A DNA stretch of 64,000 bases. Source: Cyclobacterium jeungdonense. Lineage in GTDB: Bacteria > Bacteroidota > Bacteroidia > Cytophagales > Cyclobacteriaceae. The translations under genes were made by a program, and so were the position numbers. The notes under the pieces are model-generated. The model was not told where the DNA came from, ran no database searches, and saw only the letters and a list, made by a program, of their open reading frames with translations. The stretch lies in assembly GCF_010994275.1 (NCBI RefSeq), contig NZ_WMCD01000008.1, positions 124,001 through 188,000 on the forward strand. Direction: 5' to 3'. Shown here in pieces: positions 43,013 to 50,725 of the stretch (positions are counted from its first letter, which is position 1; every line of letters starts with the position of its first letter).

Positions 43013-44503
43013 TTGAGTAAGTTAGCCAAACAAAGCATTCTGACTACTATTTCGGCCTATATGGGCGTGGTGATTGGGTATTTTAACCTACTCTGGCTAA
43101 TGCCCTATGTCTTGAAACCAGAACAAATCGGGTTGTTTAAAACCATACAGGACATGGCCTTGCTGATGGTGCCCTTTGCACAAATGGGAGTCGGTAACGG
43201 GATTACCCGATTTTTTCCGCAGGTAAAAGAAGAAAAGTTCTCGTTTTTCACCTTTAGTCTTTTCCTGGGTTTTGTAGGATATATCGCTCTGTTGGTGTGT
43301 TTCCTGCTTTTCAAAGAGCCAATCAGCGCGGCCTTTTCAGAGAATTCGCCAGAGGTCAACGAATACATTCAAGTGGCGCTACTAATCACCTTCCTCTCAG
43401 TGGTCAACACCCTATTGGAGGCTTTTAGCCGTTCCTTTTTGAAAATCGCCATCCCTTCCCTGATTCGGGATGTGTTGCTGCGTTTGTTGATGGGCTTGCT
43501 GGTAATCGGGTACTTTTTTGACCTCTATCCCTTTTTCCTCATGATATGGGGAATGGTCCTGGTCTATTTGCTTACCCTGGTAAGCATGGCTTTTTACATG
43601 CGGAAAATAGGCATTTTTCAGCTTCAATTCAATTGGGGCAGTATTCCGGGCGCTTTAAAGAAGGCTTTTTTTCAGTACAATATCATAACCATGCTGGGTA
43701 CGGCCGGAGCATTACTGATAATGAAAATCGACAGCCTCATGGTGAGCTCCATGATAGGACTGGACGCCAATGCCGTCTATACCATTGGGTTTTCCATTGC
43801 CGTGGTCATCGAAATGCCCCGAAGAGCCATCTCCCAGGTGGCCATGCCTATCATTTCCGAGAAATTCGCTGCCAACCAATTGCCGGAAATAGATGCTCTT
43901 TATAAAAAAATAGCCATCCACCAATTGCTGGTGTGTGGCCTGGTGTTTTTGCTGATTTGGGTGAATATAGACACGCTTTACCATTTCGTACCTAACCGGG
44001 AAGTATACGAGGCCGGAAAATGGGTGGTATTGCTTATTGGATTGGGTAAACTCAGCGATGTATTGTTTTCGGTCAATGGAGAAATCATCGTTTTCTCACG
44101 ATTCTATGTTTTTAACATTACGGCTACCTTGCTAATGGCTATTGCGGTGATTTTGCTTAACCTGCTTTTTATACCCTTATTTGGAATCGAAGGCGCTGCG
44201 CTTGCCTCCCTTCTAGCCATGTTTTTTTACAATTTTATTAAATTTTTCTATGTCAAAGTTAGGCTCGGCTTTAACCCTTTCACTTTGGGCGTATTCAAAA
44301 TAGTGTTTGCCGGAGGCGTCAGTTGGGCAGTATCCTTCTTTCTATTACCCACAGTGGACTGGGTACTTGTTGATTTGATTCTTCGAAGTGGGCTCGTCCT
44401 TTTGGTTTACTTGCCTTTGGTATACTACCTGAAAGCCGCTCCGGAAGCAGAAGAATGGATTCGGTTAATGATTAAAAAATGGATTAACCGATCCGGCAAT
44501 TAG
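43013..44503 (+). CDS. Polysaccharide flippase (Wzx/MATE-like)
   Basis: This 496-residue protein has about 14 membrane segments and the MOP-superfamily look: KQSILTTISAYMGVVIGYFNLLWLMPYVLKPEQIGLF at the start and FIPLFGIEGAALASLLAMFFYNFIKFFYV in the second half. The only start in register with the first helix is the TTG at 43013. It would flip lipid-linked glycan units across the inner membrane. The next gene is a convergent glycosyltransferase with stops four bases apart. Another flippase lies 4 kb downstream at 48582; the two differ in sequence. Confidence 0.88.
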   Translation: MSKLAKQSILTTISAYMGVVIGYFNLLWLMPYVLKPEQIGLFKTIQDMALLMVPFAQMGVGNGITRFFPQVKEEKFSFFTFSLFLGFVGYIALLVCFLLFKEPISAAFSENSPEVNEYIQVALLITFLSVVNTLLEAFSRSFLKIAIPSLIRDVLLRLLMGLLVIGYFFDLYPFFLMIWGMVLVYLLTLVSMAFYMRKIGIFQLQFNWGSIPGALKKAFFQYNIITMLGTAGALLIMKIDSLMVSSMIGLDANAVYTIGFSIAVVIEMPRRAISQVAMPIISEKFAANQLPEIDALYKKIAIHQLLVCGLVFLLIWVNIDTLYHFVPNREVYEAGKWVVLLIGLGKLSDVLFSVNGEIIVFSRFYVFNITATLLMAIAVILLNLLFIPLFGIEGAALASLLAMFFYNFIKFFYVKVRLGFNPFTLGVFKIVFAGGVSWAVSFFLLPTVDWVLVDLILRSGLVLLVYLPLVYYLKAAPEAEEWIRLMIKKWINRSGN

Positions 44504-44507
44504 CAGG

Positions 44508-45797
44508 TTAGGAATAATCCCCAATCTCCTGAAGCAGCCCTGCCAATTGCCCGGTCAAATTTCTCCGGTGAAATTGTTGAATTTGCTGCCCGGTTTCATT
44601 TGATTTCGAAAAGGTGCTCAGTTCTGACAGATGTTGAGATAAACCGTTAATGTCCTCATGGGCAAAAACCCTCCCCGCACCTGCCTTCCGGATGATTTGA
44701 GCAGCGTCTCCTTCCGGGTCACCCAGACCAATTATTTGCCTGCCGGTGGCCATGTACTCAAAAAGTTTCCCAGGTATATTTCCCCGGGCGTTCTTTGTAT
44801 TGGTGAGGATTAGCAATAGAGCCTGCGCCTTCTCATAATAGGTAAATACCTCCGAATGGCTCAGATAACCGGTAAGCTCTACATGCCTATCCAGCCAATC
44901 GTCCTGTCGGATCAGATGCTCTACTTGTTGGCTTACTTTTCCAACAAAGGTAAGCCTTACCTTACCCTGCTCATTACCGAATACTTTTTTAAGGGCTTGT
45001 AAAAAAGGAGCCGGATTTCGGATACCATCAATTACCCCCGAATAGACAATTTGAATCGGACCGCTACCTGACTGACTCTTTCTAAAATTGAGCGGCATGT
45101 CATCCGAATCAAACCCATTGGTAACTACATGGATTTTCCGGTCGGCCAGTTCTTTCATTTCTGATGCAAAGGTGGGGGAAATGGTCATCACACCGTCTGC
45201 CTCTCTAAAGACAGAGGCCTCCAGTTTTCGGTGCCTGTTTCTAGCCAGCGCTGTAAGCTTTAACGTGTCCAAAAACTCCCAGGCCGACCAGGGGTCGCGA
45301 AAATCTGCCAACCAGGGGATGCCGGTTTTTCGCTTAAGATTTCTCCCTATCAAGTGCATGCTGTGGGGCGGACCGGTGGTAATAATGGCATCAAATTGAT
45401 TCTGCTGCCAGATACTCTCTAAAAACGAAACCGATGGTTTTACCCAGAAAATTCTGGGGTCCGGAATTAGGGCATTTCCCCTGATCCAGACTGCTAGCTT
45501 ATCCAGGAGGGAAGGGTTCTTTTGCTCCAGAATCCGCGAAGGATCAGCCACTTTGTCTTTTTTAATTCTTCTTAGAAGGTGATAGGGCTCCCAAATCGGA
45601 AATTTCAGCACCTCAGTTGCCGCAGTCACTTCCTCCGATAGCGAAGGATCTGTTAGGGAAAAATCCGGGTTTTCCGGCGTAAAAATTACCGGCTGCCATC
45701 CGAATTCAGGCAAGAATTTGGAAAATTTAAGCCAGCGCTGCACTCCTGATCCGGCACTTGGAGGCCAATAGTAGGTGATGATCAAAACCCGTTTCAT
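44508..45797 (-). CDS. Glycosyltransferase (group 1 type)
   Basis: This 429-residue protein runs from the ATG at 45797, which gives the typical MKRVLIITYYWPPSAGSGVQRW start with the glycine loop of GT-B enzymes. The acceptor domain includes ITTGPPHSMHLIGRNLKRKTGIPWLADFRDPWS. The donor domain has VYSGVIDG, LTFVGKVS, ALLLILTNTKNARGNIPGKLFEYMATGRQIIGLGDPEGD. It probably builds a surface or extracellular polysaccharide together with the neighbouring flippase. Repeat copy E ends three bases before its start codon, so its leader and perhaps its promoter come from the repeat. Confidence 0.9.
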   Translation of the reverse strand: MKRVLIITYYWPPSAGSGVQRWLKFSKFLPEFGWQPVIFTPENPDFSLTDPSLSEEVTAATEVLKFPIWEPYHLLRRIKKDKVADPSRILEQKNPSLLDKLAVWIRGNALIPDPRIFWVKPSVSFLESIWQQNQFDAIITTGPPHSMHLIGRNLKRKTGIPWLADFRDPWSAWEFLDTLKLTALARNRHRKLEASVFREADGVMTISPTFASEMKELADRKIHVVTNGFDSDDMPLNFRKSQSGSGPIQIVYSGVIDGIRNPAPFLQALKKVFGNEQGKVRLTFVGKVSQQVEHLIRQDDWLDRHVELTGYLSHSEVFTYYEKAQALLLILTNTKNARGNIPGKLFEYMATGRQIIGLGDPEGDAAQIIRKAGAGRVFAHEDINGLSQHLSELSTFSKSNETGQQIQQFHRRNLTGQLAGLLQEIGDYS

Positions 45798-45799
45798 CT

Positions 45800-45936
45800 G
45801 TTTATAATTTTTTTCATCGGTCATAACCTGTCCCGTACCAAAGGTCGGGATAGCCTGTCCCGATCTTTAATCGGGAGAATCTCGCATGGTTGATAATCAT
45901 CCCAGGGTGTGACGGGTACGTCATGCTCGATTTCAT
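45800..45936 (-). repeat. Dispersed repeat family, copy E, abutting a gene start
   Basis: On the minus strand it starts ATGAAATCGAGCATGACG at 45936. It contains GGGATGATTATCAACCATGCGAGATTCTCCCGATTAA and a GGGACAGG..CCTGTCCC palindromic part, and ends AAAAAATTATAAAC. Two bases (AG) separate the end from the glycosyltransferase ATG at 45797. The frame from its own ATG is open for 40 codons up to a TGA at about 45814-45816. It fills most of the 201-base gap 45798-45998. Confidence 0.85.
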
Positions 45937-45998
45937 ACTGCTAAAAATCAACGCATGCCGGCCTGAAATGGCCTGCGTGCGTGAATGAATAGAAAGAA

Positions 45999-47465
45999 TT
46001 ACTCGCCCTGTGCCAGAGAAAATCCCCTGACTCCGTCAAACGTGTAGAGGTTTTCCGTTTTAATAAAGTCAAAACCAAGTCCTTTTACTTGCTGTAGCAC
46101 GTCAATTAGCTGGTCGTGCGAAATGACACTTTCGTCGGCATTAAAAAACCGCACCCGCCAATGGTCTGAGCAGAATGTCTCTTTCATGCCTCCAGGGTAC
46201 ACTCTTACCCCCCGGTTGGTTATCAACTGCATCTTCAGTCCGGAGGAATCGACCTGACGTAATGCGTCGCCAATGACATTGGGATCCCGGATACCTTCCT
46301 TCCAGTCAATAAAGACATCCAAACCGATCAATACCTTTTCTGCCGCTTTTCTTGGTCGGATGGCCAAGGCCTCTTTGATGTCTTTCTCACTTCGCTCTGA
46401 CTTGGCAAAAGAAGCCTTTTTCATTTTCTCCGGCTTTTTTCCTAACCTTTCGATAACGGCTTCGGCAAATTCCTGCGTACCTACTTTCTTCTTACTAATT
46501 CCATCCTGAAAAATATCCCCGGTATGGATTCCCTCTTCCAGGGTACGCATCCAGGCATTGCTAATTTTCTCCGCTACATCTGGCTGCCCGATATGAACCA
46601 ACATCATAATGGCTCCATTTAACAGGCCGGAAGGATTAGCGATACCCATGCCCGAAATATCGGGTGCAGAACCGTGAATGGCTTCAAACATGGCTACCTC
46701 CTCCCCTATGTTGGCAGATCCCCCCAGTCCCACTGAACCGGTTATTTGAGCTGCCACATCCGAAATGATATCACCATAGAGGTTTAATGTCACGATCACA
46801 TCAAACATTTCGGGACGATCGGCAATCAGGGCGGTGCCAATATCAATGATCTTGTGATCGGTTTCTATTTCGGGGTATTCTTTTGCCACTTCGTTGAACA
46901 CCTGGCGAAAAACACCATCGGCCATTTTCATGATATTGTCCTTGGTCATGCAGGTGACTTTTTTCCGGTTGTTCATCCGGGCATATTCGAAAGCATACCG
47001 AACAATTTTCTCGCTACCTGGCCTGGATATCAATTTGAGGCATTGAAAAACCTCATCTGTTTGGCGATGCTCAATACCTGCATACAAATCCTCTTCATTT
47101 TCCCGGATAATGACCAAATCCGTTTCTGGAAAATGAGTCCGGACATAGGGAGAATAAGCCTTGCAAGGCCTTACGTTGGCATATAAACCCAGGGTTTTTC
47201 TTGTGGTCACATTCAGGCTTTTAAAACCTCCACCCTGGGGAGTAGTAATAGGGGACTTTAAAAAAACCTTGGTATTCCGAAGCGAATCCCAGGCGTTGGG
47301 TTCAATCCCGGAACTAATTCCTTTTAAATATACCTGTTCTCCGATTTCGATGACTTCAGTTTCGATGGCAGCTCCTGCTGCTTCCAAAATGGACAAGGTG
47401 GCCTTCATTATTTCAGGACCAATCCCATCTCCATAGGCAACTGTAATTTTTCTTTTTTCGGACAT
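45999..47465 (-). CDS. icd: NADP-dependent isocitrate dehydrogenase
   Basis: This 488-residue protein has the isocitrate/isopropylmalate dehydrogenase fold. Motifs are VAYGDGIGPEIM, the substrate loop VYLKSPITTPQGGGFKSLNVTTRK with Arg residues of the ANVRPCKAY segment, YAGIEHRQT, and the cofactor end VTLNLYGDIISDVAAQITG and EAIHGSAPDISG. A C-terminal extension of about 140 residues (DWKEGIRDPNVIGDALRQVD and on) marks the Thermus/Rickettsia-type subfamily of about 490 residues. It converts isocitrate to 2-oxoglutarate in the TCA cycle. NADP preference is inferred from subfamily. The gene stands alone, divergent from enoyl-CoA hydratase. Confidence 0.93.
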   Translation of the reverse strand: MSEKRKITVAYGDGIGPEIMKATLSILEAAGAAIETEVIEIGEQVYLKGISSGIEPNAWDSLRNTKVFLKSPITTPQGGGFKSLNVTTRKTLGLYANVRPCKAYSPYVRTHFPETDLVIIRENEEDLYAGIEHRQTDEVFQCLKLISRPGSEKIVRYAFEYARMNNRKKVTCMTKDNIMKMADGVFRQVFNEVAKEYPEIETDHKIIDIGTALIADRPEMFDVIVTLNLYGDIISDVAAQITGSVGLGGSANIGEEVAMFEAIHGSAPDISGMGIANPSGLLNGAIMMLVHIGQPDVAEKISNAWMRTLEEGIHTGDIFQDGISKKKVGTQEFAEAVIERLGKKPEKMKKASFAKSERSEKDIKEALAIRPRKAAEKVLIGLDVFIDWKEGIRDPNVIGDALRQVDSSGLKMQLITNRGVRVYPGGMKETFCSDHWRVRFFNADESVISHDQLIDVLQQVKGLGFDFIKTENLYTFDGVRGFSLAQGE

Positions 47466-47496
47466 GTAGTTTGCGTTTATTTTTCGTAAGATGGTA

Positions 47497-47524
47497 CAAA
47501 AATAGGAAAAATTGGTACAGTACC
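47497..47524 (-). promoter_or_regulatory. icd: Candidate -7 element and palindrome upstream of icd
   Basis: On the minus strand TATTTTTG (47497-47504) fits the TAnnTTTG consensus, 31 bases before the icd ATG. A perfect 11-base palindrome GGTACAGTACC lies at 47514-47524, ten bases further upstream, where a -33 element or operator would be. A further GGTAC half site is at 47493. No TTTG is found at the right spacing. Confidence 0.35.
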
Positions 47525-47723
47525 CTTTCCACGGACTAATTATTAAAATCGAAAGCTAAAATAATCAGGCTCAGAGAAGTGGTTGGTACCACACCCTGAG
47601 TATTTGTAAACGAAGACAATGAGTATCCTATTATGACTTTCCCTTTTTTAGATTCGAAATGCATTTTATTGACCATTTTATTTATATCCTGTTTTTAATC
47701 ATGGACGATTTCTTTCTGAATCT

Positions 47724-47754
47724 TTTGTGATTGATTACGCTCCTCGTATATTTG
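47724..47754 (+). promoter_or_regulatory. Bacteroidota-type promoter of the enoyl-CoA hydratase gene
   Basis: TTTG (47724-47727), a 19-base spacer and TATATTTG (47747-47754) match the TTTG-N19-TAnnTTTG consensus exactly. Transcription would start near 47760, giving a leader of about 18 bases before the ATG at 47778. Confidence 0.8.
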
Positions 47755-47777
47755 AAGCTTACCATTGAATAACTGGA

Positions 47778-48563
47778 ATGGCAGAACAAAAAAATATTCT
47801 TTCCGAAACTAAAGACGGAATACTTTACCTGACCATCAGCAGAGAGTCAAAGCTCAATGCTCTAAATTTCAACACCTTGGAGGAGTTGAAAAACATTTTC
47901 AACGAGGTGAACGACAATAAATCCATTCGTGGGGTTATTATCACCGGCGCAGGAGATAAGGCCTTCGTGGCAGGTGCGGACATTACTGAAATTGCCGAGC
48001 TAAATGAACTCAATGCCAGGAAATTCGCTGAATTTGGCCAGGAGGTTTTTGAAATCATTGAATCCTGTCATAAACCGGTAATAGCGGTGGTCAACGGCTA
48101 CGCCCTGGGCGGAGGATGCGAACTGGCAATTGCCTGCCACATGCGAATAGCCACTGCCAATGCTAAATTCGGCCAGCCTGAGGTAAATTTAGGTATTATT
48201 CCGGGATATGGTGGTACACAACGACTTACACACTTGATAGGAAGGACCAAAGCTACCGAAATACTGATGACCGGAGACATGTTGGACGTGAATGAAGCAA
48301 AATCCCTCGGACTTTTGAATCACGTAGAGGCTACCAAAGAGGAAGCAATCGCCAAAGCAGAGGGAATACTTAAAAAAATCATGAGTAAGGCTCCTTTATC
48401 TATCGGAATGATTGTGGACTGTGTGAATGCTGTTTACGCCAGTGACGAAAATGGCTACCAGATTGAGGCGAACAGTTTTGCACGATGTGTCAAATCAGAA
48501 GACTACCGGGAAGGGACCAATGCTTTTCTGGAAAAAAGAAAACCTAACTTCAAAGGGGAGTAA
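47778..48563 (+). CDS. Enoyl-CoA hydratase/isomerase (crotonase) family protein
   Basis: This 261-residue protein has the crotonase fold. The oxyanion-hole segments are AFVAGADI (63-70) and GYALGGGCELA (107-117). Both catalytic glutamates of true hydratases are present, Glu115 and Glu135 (QPEVNLGIIPG), as is the trimer segment YGGTQRLTHLIG. It hydrates trans-2-enoyl-CoA in fatty-acid or amino-acid breakdown; the short-chain type is likely. It has its own consensus promoter, and a terminator overlaps its stop codon, so it is a single-gene transcript even though a flippase begins only 18 bases later. Confidence 0.94.
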   Translation: MAEQKNILSETKDGILYLTISRESKLNALNFNTLEELKNIFNEVNDNKSIRGVIITGAGDKAFVAGADITEIAELNELNARKFAEFGQEVFEIIESCHKPVIAVVNGYALGGGCELAIACHMRIATANAKFGQPEVNLGIIPGYGGTQRLTHLIGRTKATEILMTGDMLDVNEAKSLGLLNHVEATKEEAIAKAEGILKKIMSKAPLSIGMIVDCVNAVYASDENGYQIEANSFARCVKSEDYREGTNAFLEKRKPNFKGE

Positions 48564-48580
48564 TCCCCTTTTTTATTTTT
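48553..48580 (+). terminator. Rho-independent terminator overlapping the hydratase stop codon
   Basis: A perfect 7-base stem (AAGGGGA/TCCCCTT) has the stop codon TAA in its GTAA loop and is followed by TTTTTTATTTTTT. The flippase ATG begins at 48582, one base after the T-tract, so terminator and ribosome-binding region coincide. Confidence 0.85.
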
Positions 48581-48581
48581 T

Positions 48582-50111
48582 ATGGGCCTGTTAAAAAAAT
48601 TAGCCGGGCAATCCGCCATTTACGGTGTCAGTAGTATCCTCGGAAAATCCATTAATTTTTTATTGGTTCCGCTATATACAGGATACCTTCCAAAAGAAGA
48701 TCTGGGTTCTTTTACCATCCTTTATGCCCTGATCGCTTTCCTGAATGTAGTGTTTACTTTCGGTATGGAGACCACTTTCTTTCGATTTGCCACGGGAAAA
48801 GGCCTTTCTCCGGAAAAAGTGTATCAGAATGCCCAATCGTTGGTTACACTGGTTGCTATCCTGTTGGGAGCATCCCTTTACGTCTCGGCAGCGCCTCTTT
48901 CCCTATTATTTGACTTCCCGGGAAAAGGGCATTTGTTTCAATGGGCAGCCATGATCCTTACCATTGATGCGCTGATGGCCATCCCCTTTGCCAAACTAAG
49001 ATTAGAAGGCCGGTCAGTTACGTTCGCTTCGGTTAAACTAATTAATATTTTTCTAAACGTAGGGTTCAATGTCCTCTTTATCGTGATAGCCTTTCATATC
49101 GTGAGCGGCGATATTCTTCCGTCATTACAACCCTGGGTGTCCCAGTGGTACCAGCCAAATTGGGGGGTGGATTATATACTGCTATCCAATGTGCTGGCCA
49201 ATTTCCTGATTTTACCCCTGGTCTGGAAACTGGTGGGAAAATGGAAATTTGAGCTAAAGGCTTCACTCCTGAATCCCATGTGGCATTACGCCATGCCCTT
49301 GCTTTTCATGGGACTGGCGGGTGTGACCAATGAGGTGTTTTCACGAGGTCTGTTTGAATTTGCCCTGCCGGAGGGCTTTTACCCGAATTTGACGTCCCGG
49401 GAAGCTGGCGGAGTATTCGGAGCAAATTTTAAGCTGGCCATTATCATGAGTCTTATCATACAGGCATTCAAATATGCCGGAGAACCCTTTTTCTTTCAGC
49501 AAGCAGAAAACAAAAACAATCCCCAGCTTTTTGCGCGGGTGATGCATTGGTTTATCATCTTCTGTACCGTACTTATGGTAGGGGTCGCCGTGAACCTTGA
49601 TATTATTGGATCCCTGTTTTTTCAAGCGGAGGGATATGCCATTGCACTTCCTATGGTACCCCTATTATTGATGGGTTACCTGCTCCTGGGCGTGTATTAT
49701 AACCTCAGCATTTGGTTCAAAATCACCGATCAGACGCAATACAGCTTTTACATTACCTTTACCGGAGCGGTGGTCACGGTCGTGATCATTCTTACTCTGG
49801 TACCTGTATTCGGATTTATAGGGGGAGCCCTTAGCACCCTTGGTTGTTATCTGACCATGGTTATTTTTTGTTATGTTACCGGCCAAAAGCACTACCCCAT
49901 CCCCTACCAAACCAAAAAAGATGTGACCTACCTATGCCTGGCTTTCTTGTTTAGCTACGGCGGTTTTTGGCTGGATACGGGAAACACCGTACTCGACTTC
50001 TTATTGCATAACGCGATCTTTTTGGTCTTTGTGGCCTTCATTTTCTACATGGAAAAAAAGGAATTATATTCGCTGATAAAATCCATAATTAAACCAAAGC
50101 ATGCAAATTAA
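48582..50111 (+). CDS. Polysaccharide flippase/lipid II flippase-like membrane protein
   Basis: This 509-residue protein has about 14 membrane segments. It starts MGLLKKLAGQSAIYGVSSILGKSINFLLVPLYTGYLPKEDLG, the standard opening of MOP/Wzx exporters, and holds FTFGMETTFFRFA in helix three. A long periplasmic loop lies near residue 190 and NLTSREAGGVFGANFK in the middle. It is thought to translocate lipid-linked oligosaccharides. Its start follows the hydratase terminator by one base, and the dUTPase start overlaps its last codons by 11 bases, so dut depends on its translation or transcript. Confidence 0.9.
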   Translation: MGLLKKLAGQSAIYGVSSILGKSINFLLVPLYTGYLPKEDLGSFTILYALIAFLNVVFTFGMETTFFRFATGKGLSPEKVYQNAQSLVTLVAILLGASLYVSAAPLSLLFDFPGKGHLFQWAAMILTIDALMAIPFAKLRLEGRSVTFASVKLINIFLNVGFNVLFIVIAFHIVSGDILPSLQPWVSQWYQPNWGVDYILLSNVLANFLILPLVWKLVGKWKFELKASLLNPMWHYAMPLLFMGLAGVTNEVFSRGLFEFALPEGFYPNLTSREAGGVFGANFKLAIIMSLIIQAFKYAGEPFFFQQAENKNNPQLFARVMHWFIIFCTVLMVGVAVNLDIIGSLFFQAEGYAIALPMVPLLLMGYLLLGVYYNLSIWFKITDQTQYSFYITFTGAVVTVVIILTLVPVFGFIGGALSTLGCYLTMVIFCYVTGQKHYPIPYQTKKDVTYLCLAFLFSYGGFWLDTGNTVLDFLLHNAIFLVFVAFIFYMEKKELYSLIKSIIKPKHAN

Positions 50112-50532
50112 CGTCATAAACAAATCGAAGCATCCCCTACCCGAATACCAAACCCCGTTATCTGCTGGTTTGGATTTGCGGGCGGAGCTCGATTCTCCGG
50201 TTGTTTTAAAATCGCTGGAACGAAAACTAATAGGAACGGGATTATTTATAGAACTACCGGCAGGGTTTGAAGCCCAGATTCGACCCAGAAGCGGGCTGGC
50301 ATACAAGTTTGGCGTCACCGTACTCAACAGCCCTGGCACCATAGATGCGGACTACCGGGGAGAAATTAAAATCTTACTCGTCAATAATTCCAGGGAGGAT
50401 TTTATCGTTCAGGATGGAGAACGGATTGCACAAATGGTGGTGGCCAAACACGAGCAAATCGAGTGGAAGCTGACAGAAAACCTTTCAGAAACCAAGAGAG
50501 GAGTTGGAGGTTACGGAAGTACCGGTAGTTGA
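50101..50532 (+). CDS. dut: Deoxyuridine triphosphatase
   Basis: This 143-residue enzyme is the usual length for trimeric dUTPases. All five motifs are visible: AGLDLRAEL (22-30), RPRSGLA (61-67), GTIDADYRGE (79-88) with the catalytic Asp, RIAQMVV, and the C-terminal P-loop-like RGVGGYGSTG. It hydrolyses dUTP to dUMP and pyrophosphate, keeping uracil out of DNA and feeding thymidylate synthesis. The ATG overlaps the flippase gene by 11 bases. The 193-base gap after it shows no terminator. Confidence 0.97.
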   Translation: MQINVINKSKHPLPEYQTPLSAGLDLRAELDSPVVLKSLERKLIGTGLFIELPAGFEAQIRPRSGLAYKFGVTVLNSPGTIDADYRGEIKILLVNNSREDFIVQDGERIAQMVVAKHEQIEWKLTENLSETKRGVGGYGSTGS

Positions 50533-50725
50533 TTGGGGCTAGGATCCATGCATGCACTCTTGCCATGGGGAACCAAACTTCCTCATATATTGTATGAAAA
50601 TTGAATTTAAAACGTAAAATGCCCCTACAACCCCTTTCTCAGAAGCGCTGAGCAAGTCGTAGCAATTACGTGTAGGCAACCCATTTCATAAGATGTTTTT
50701 ACGCTTAACACTAAGATAGATATAA

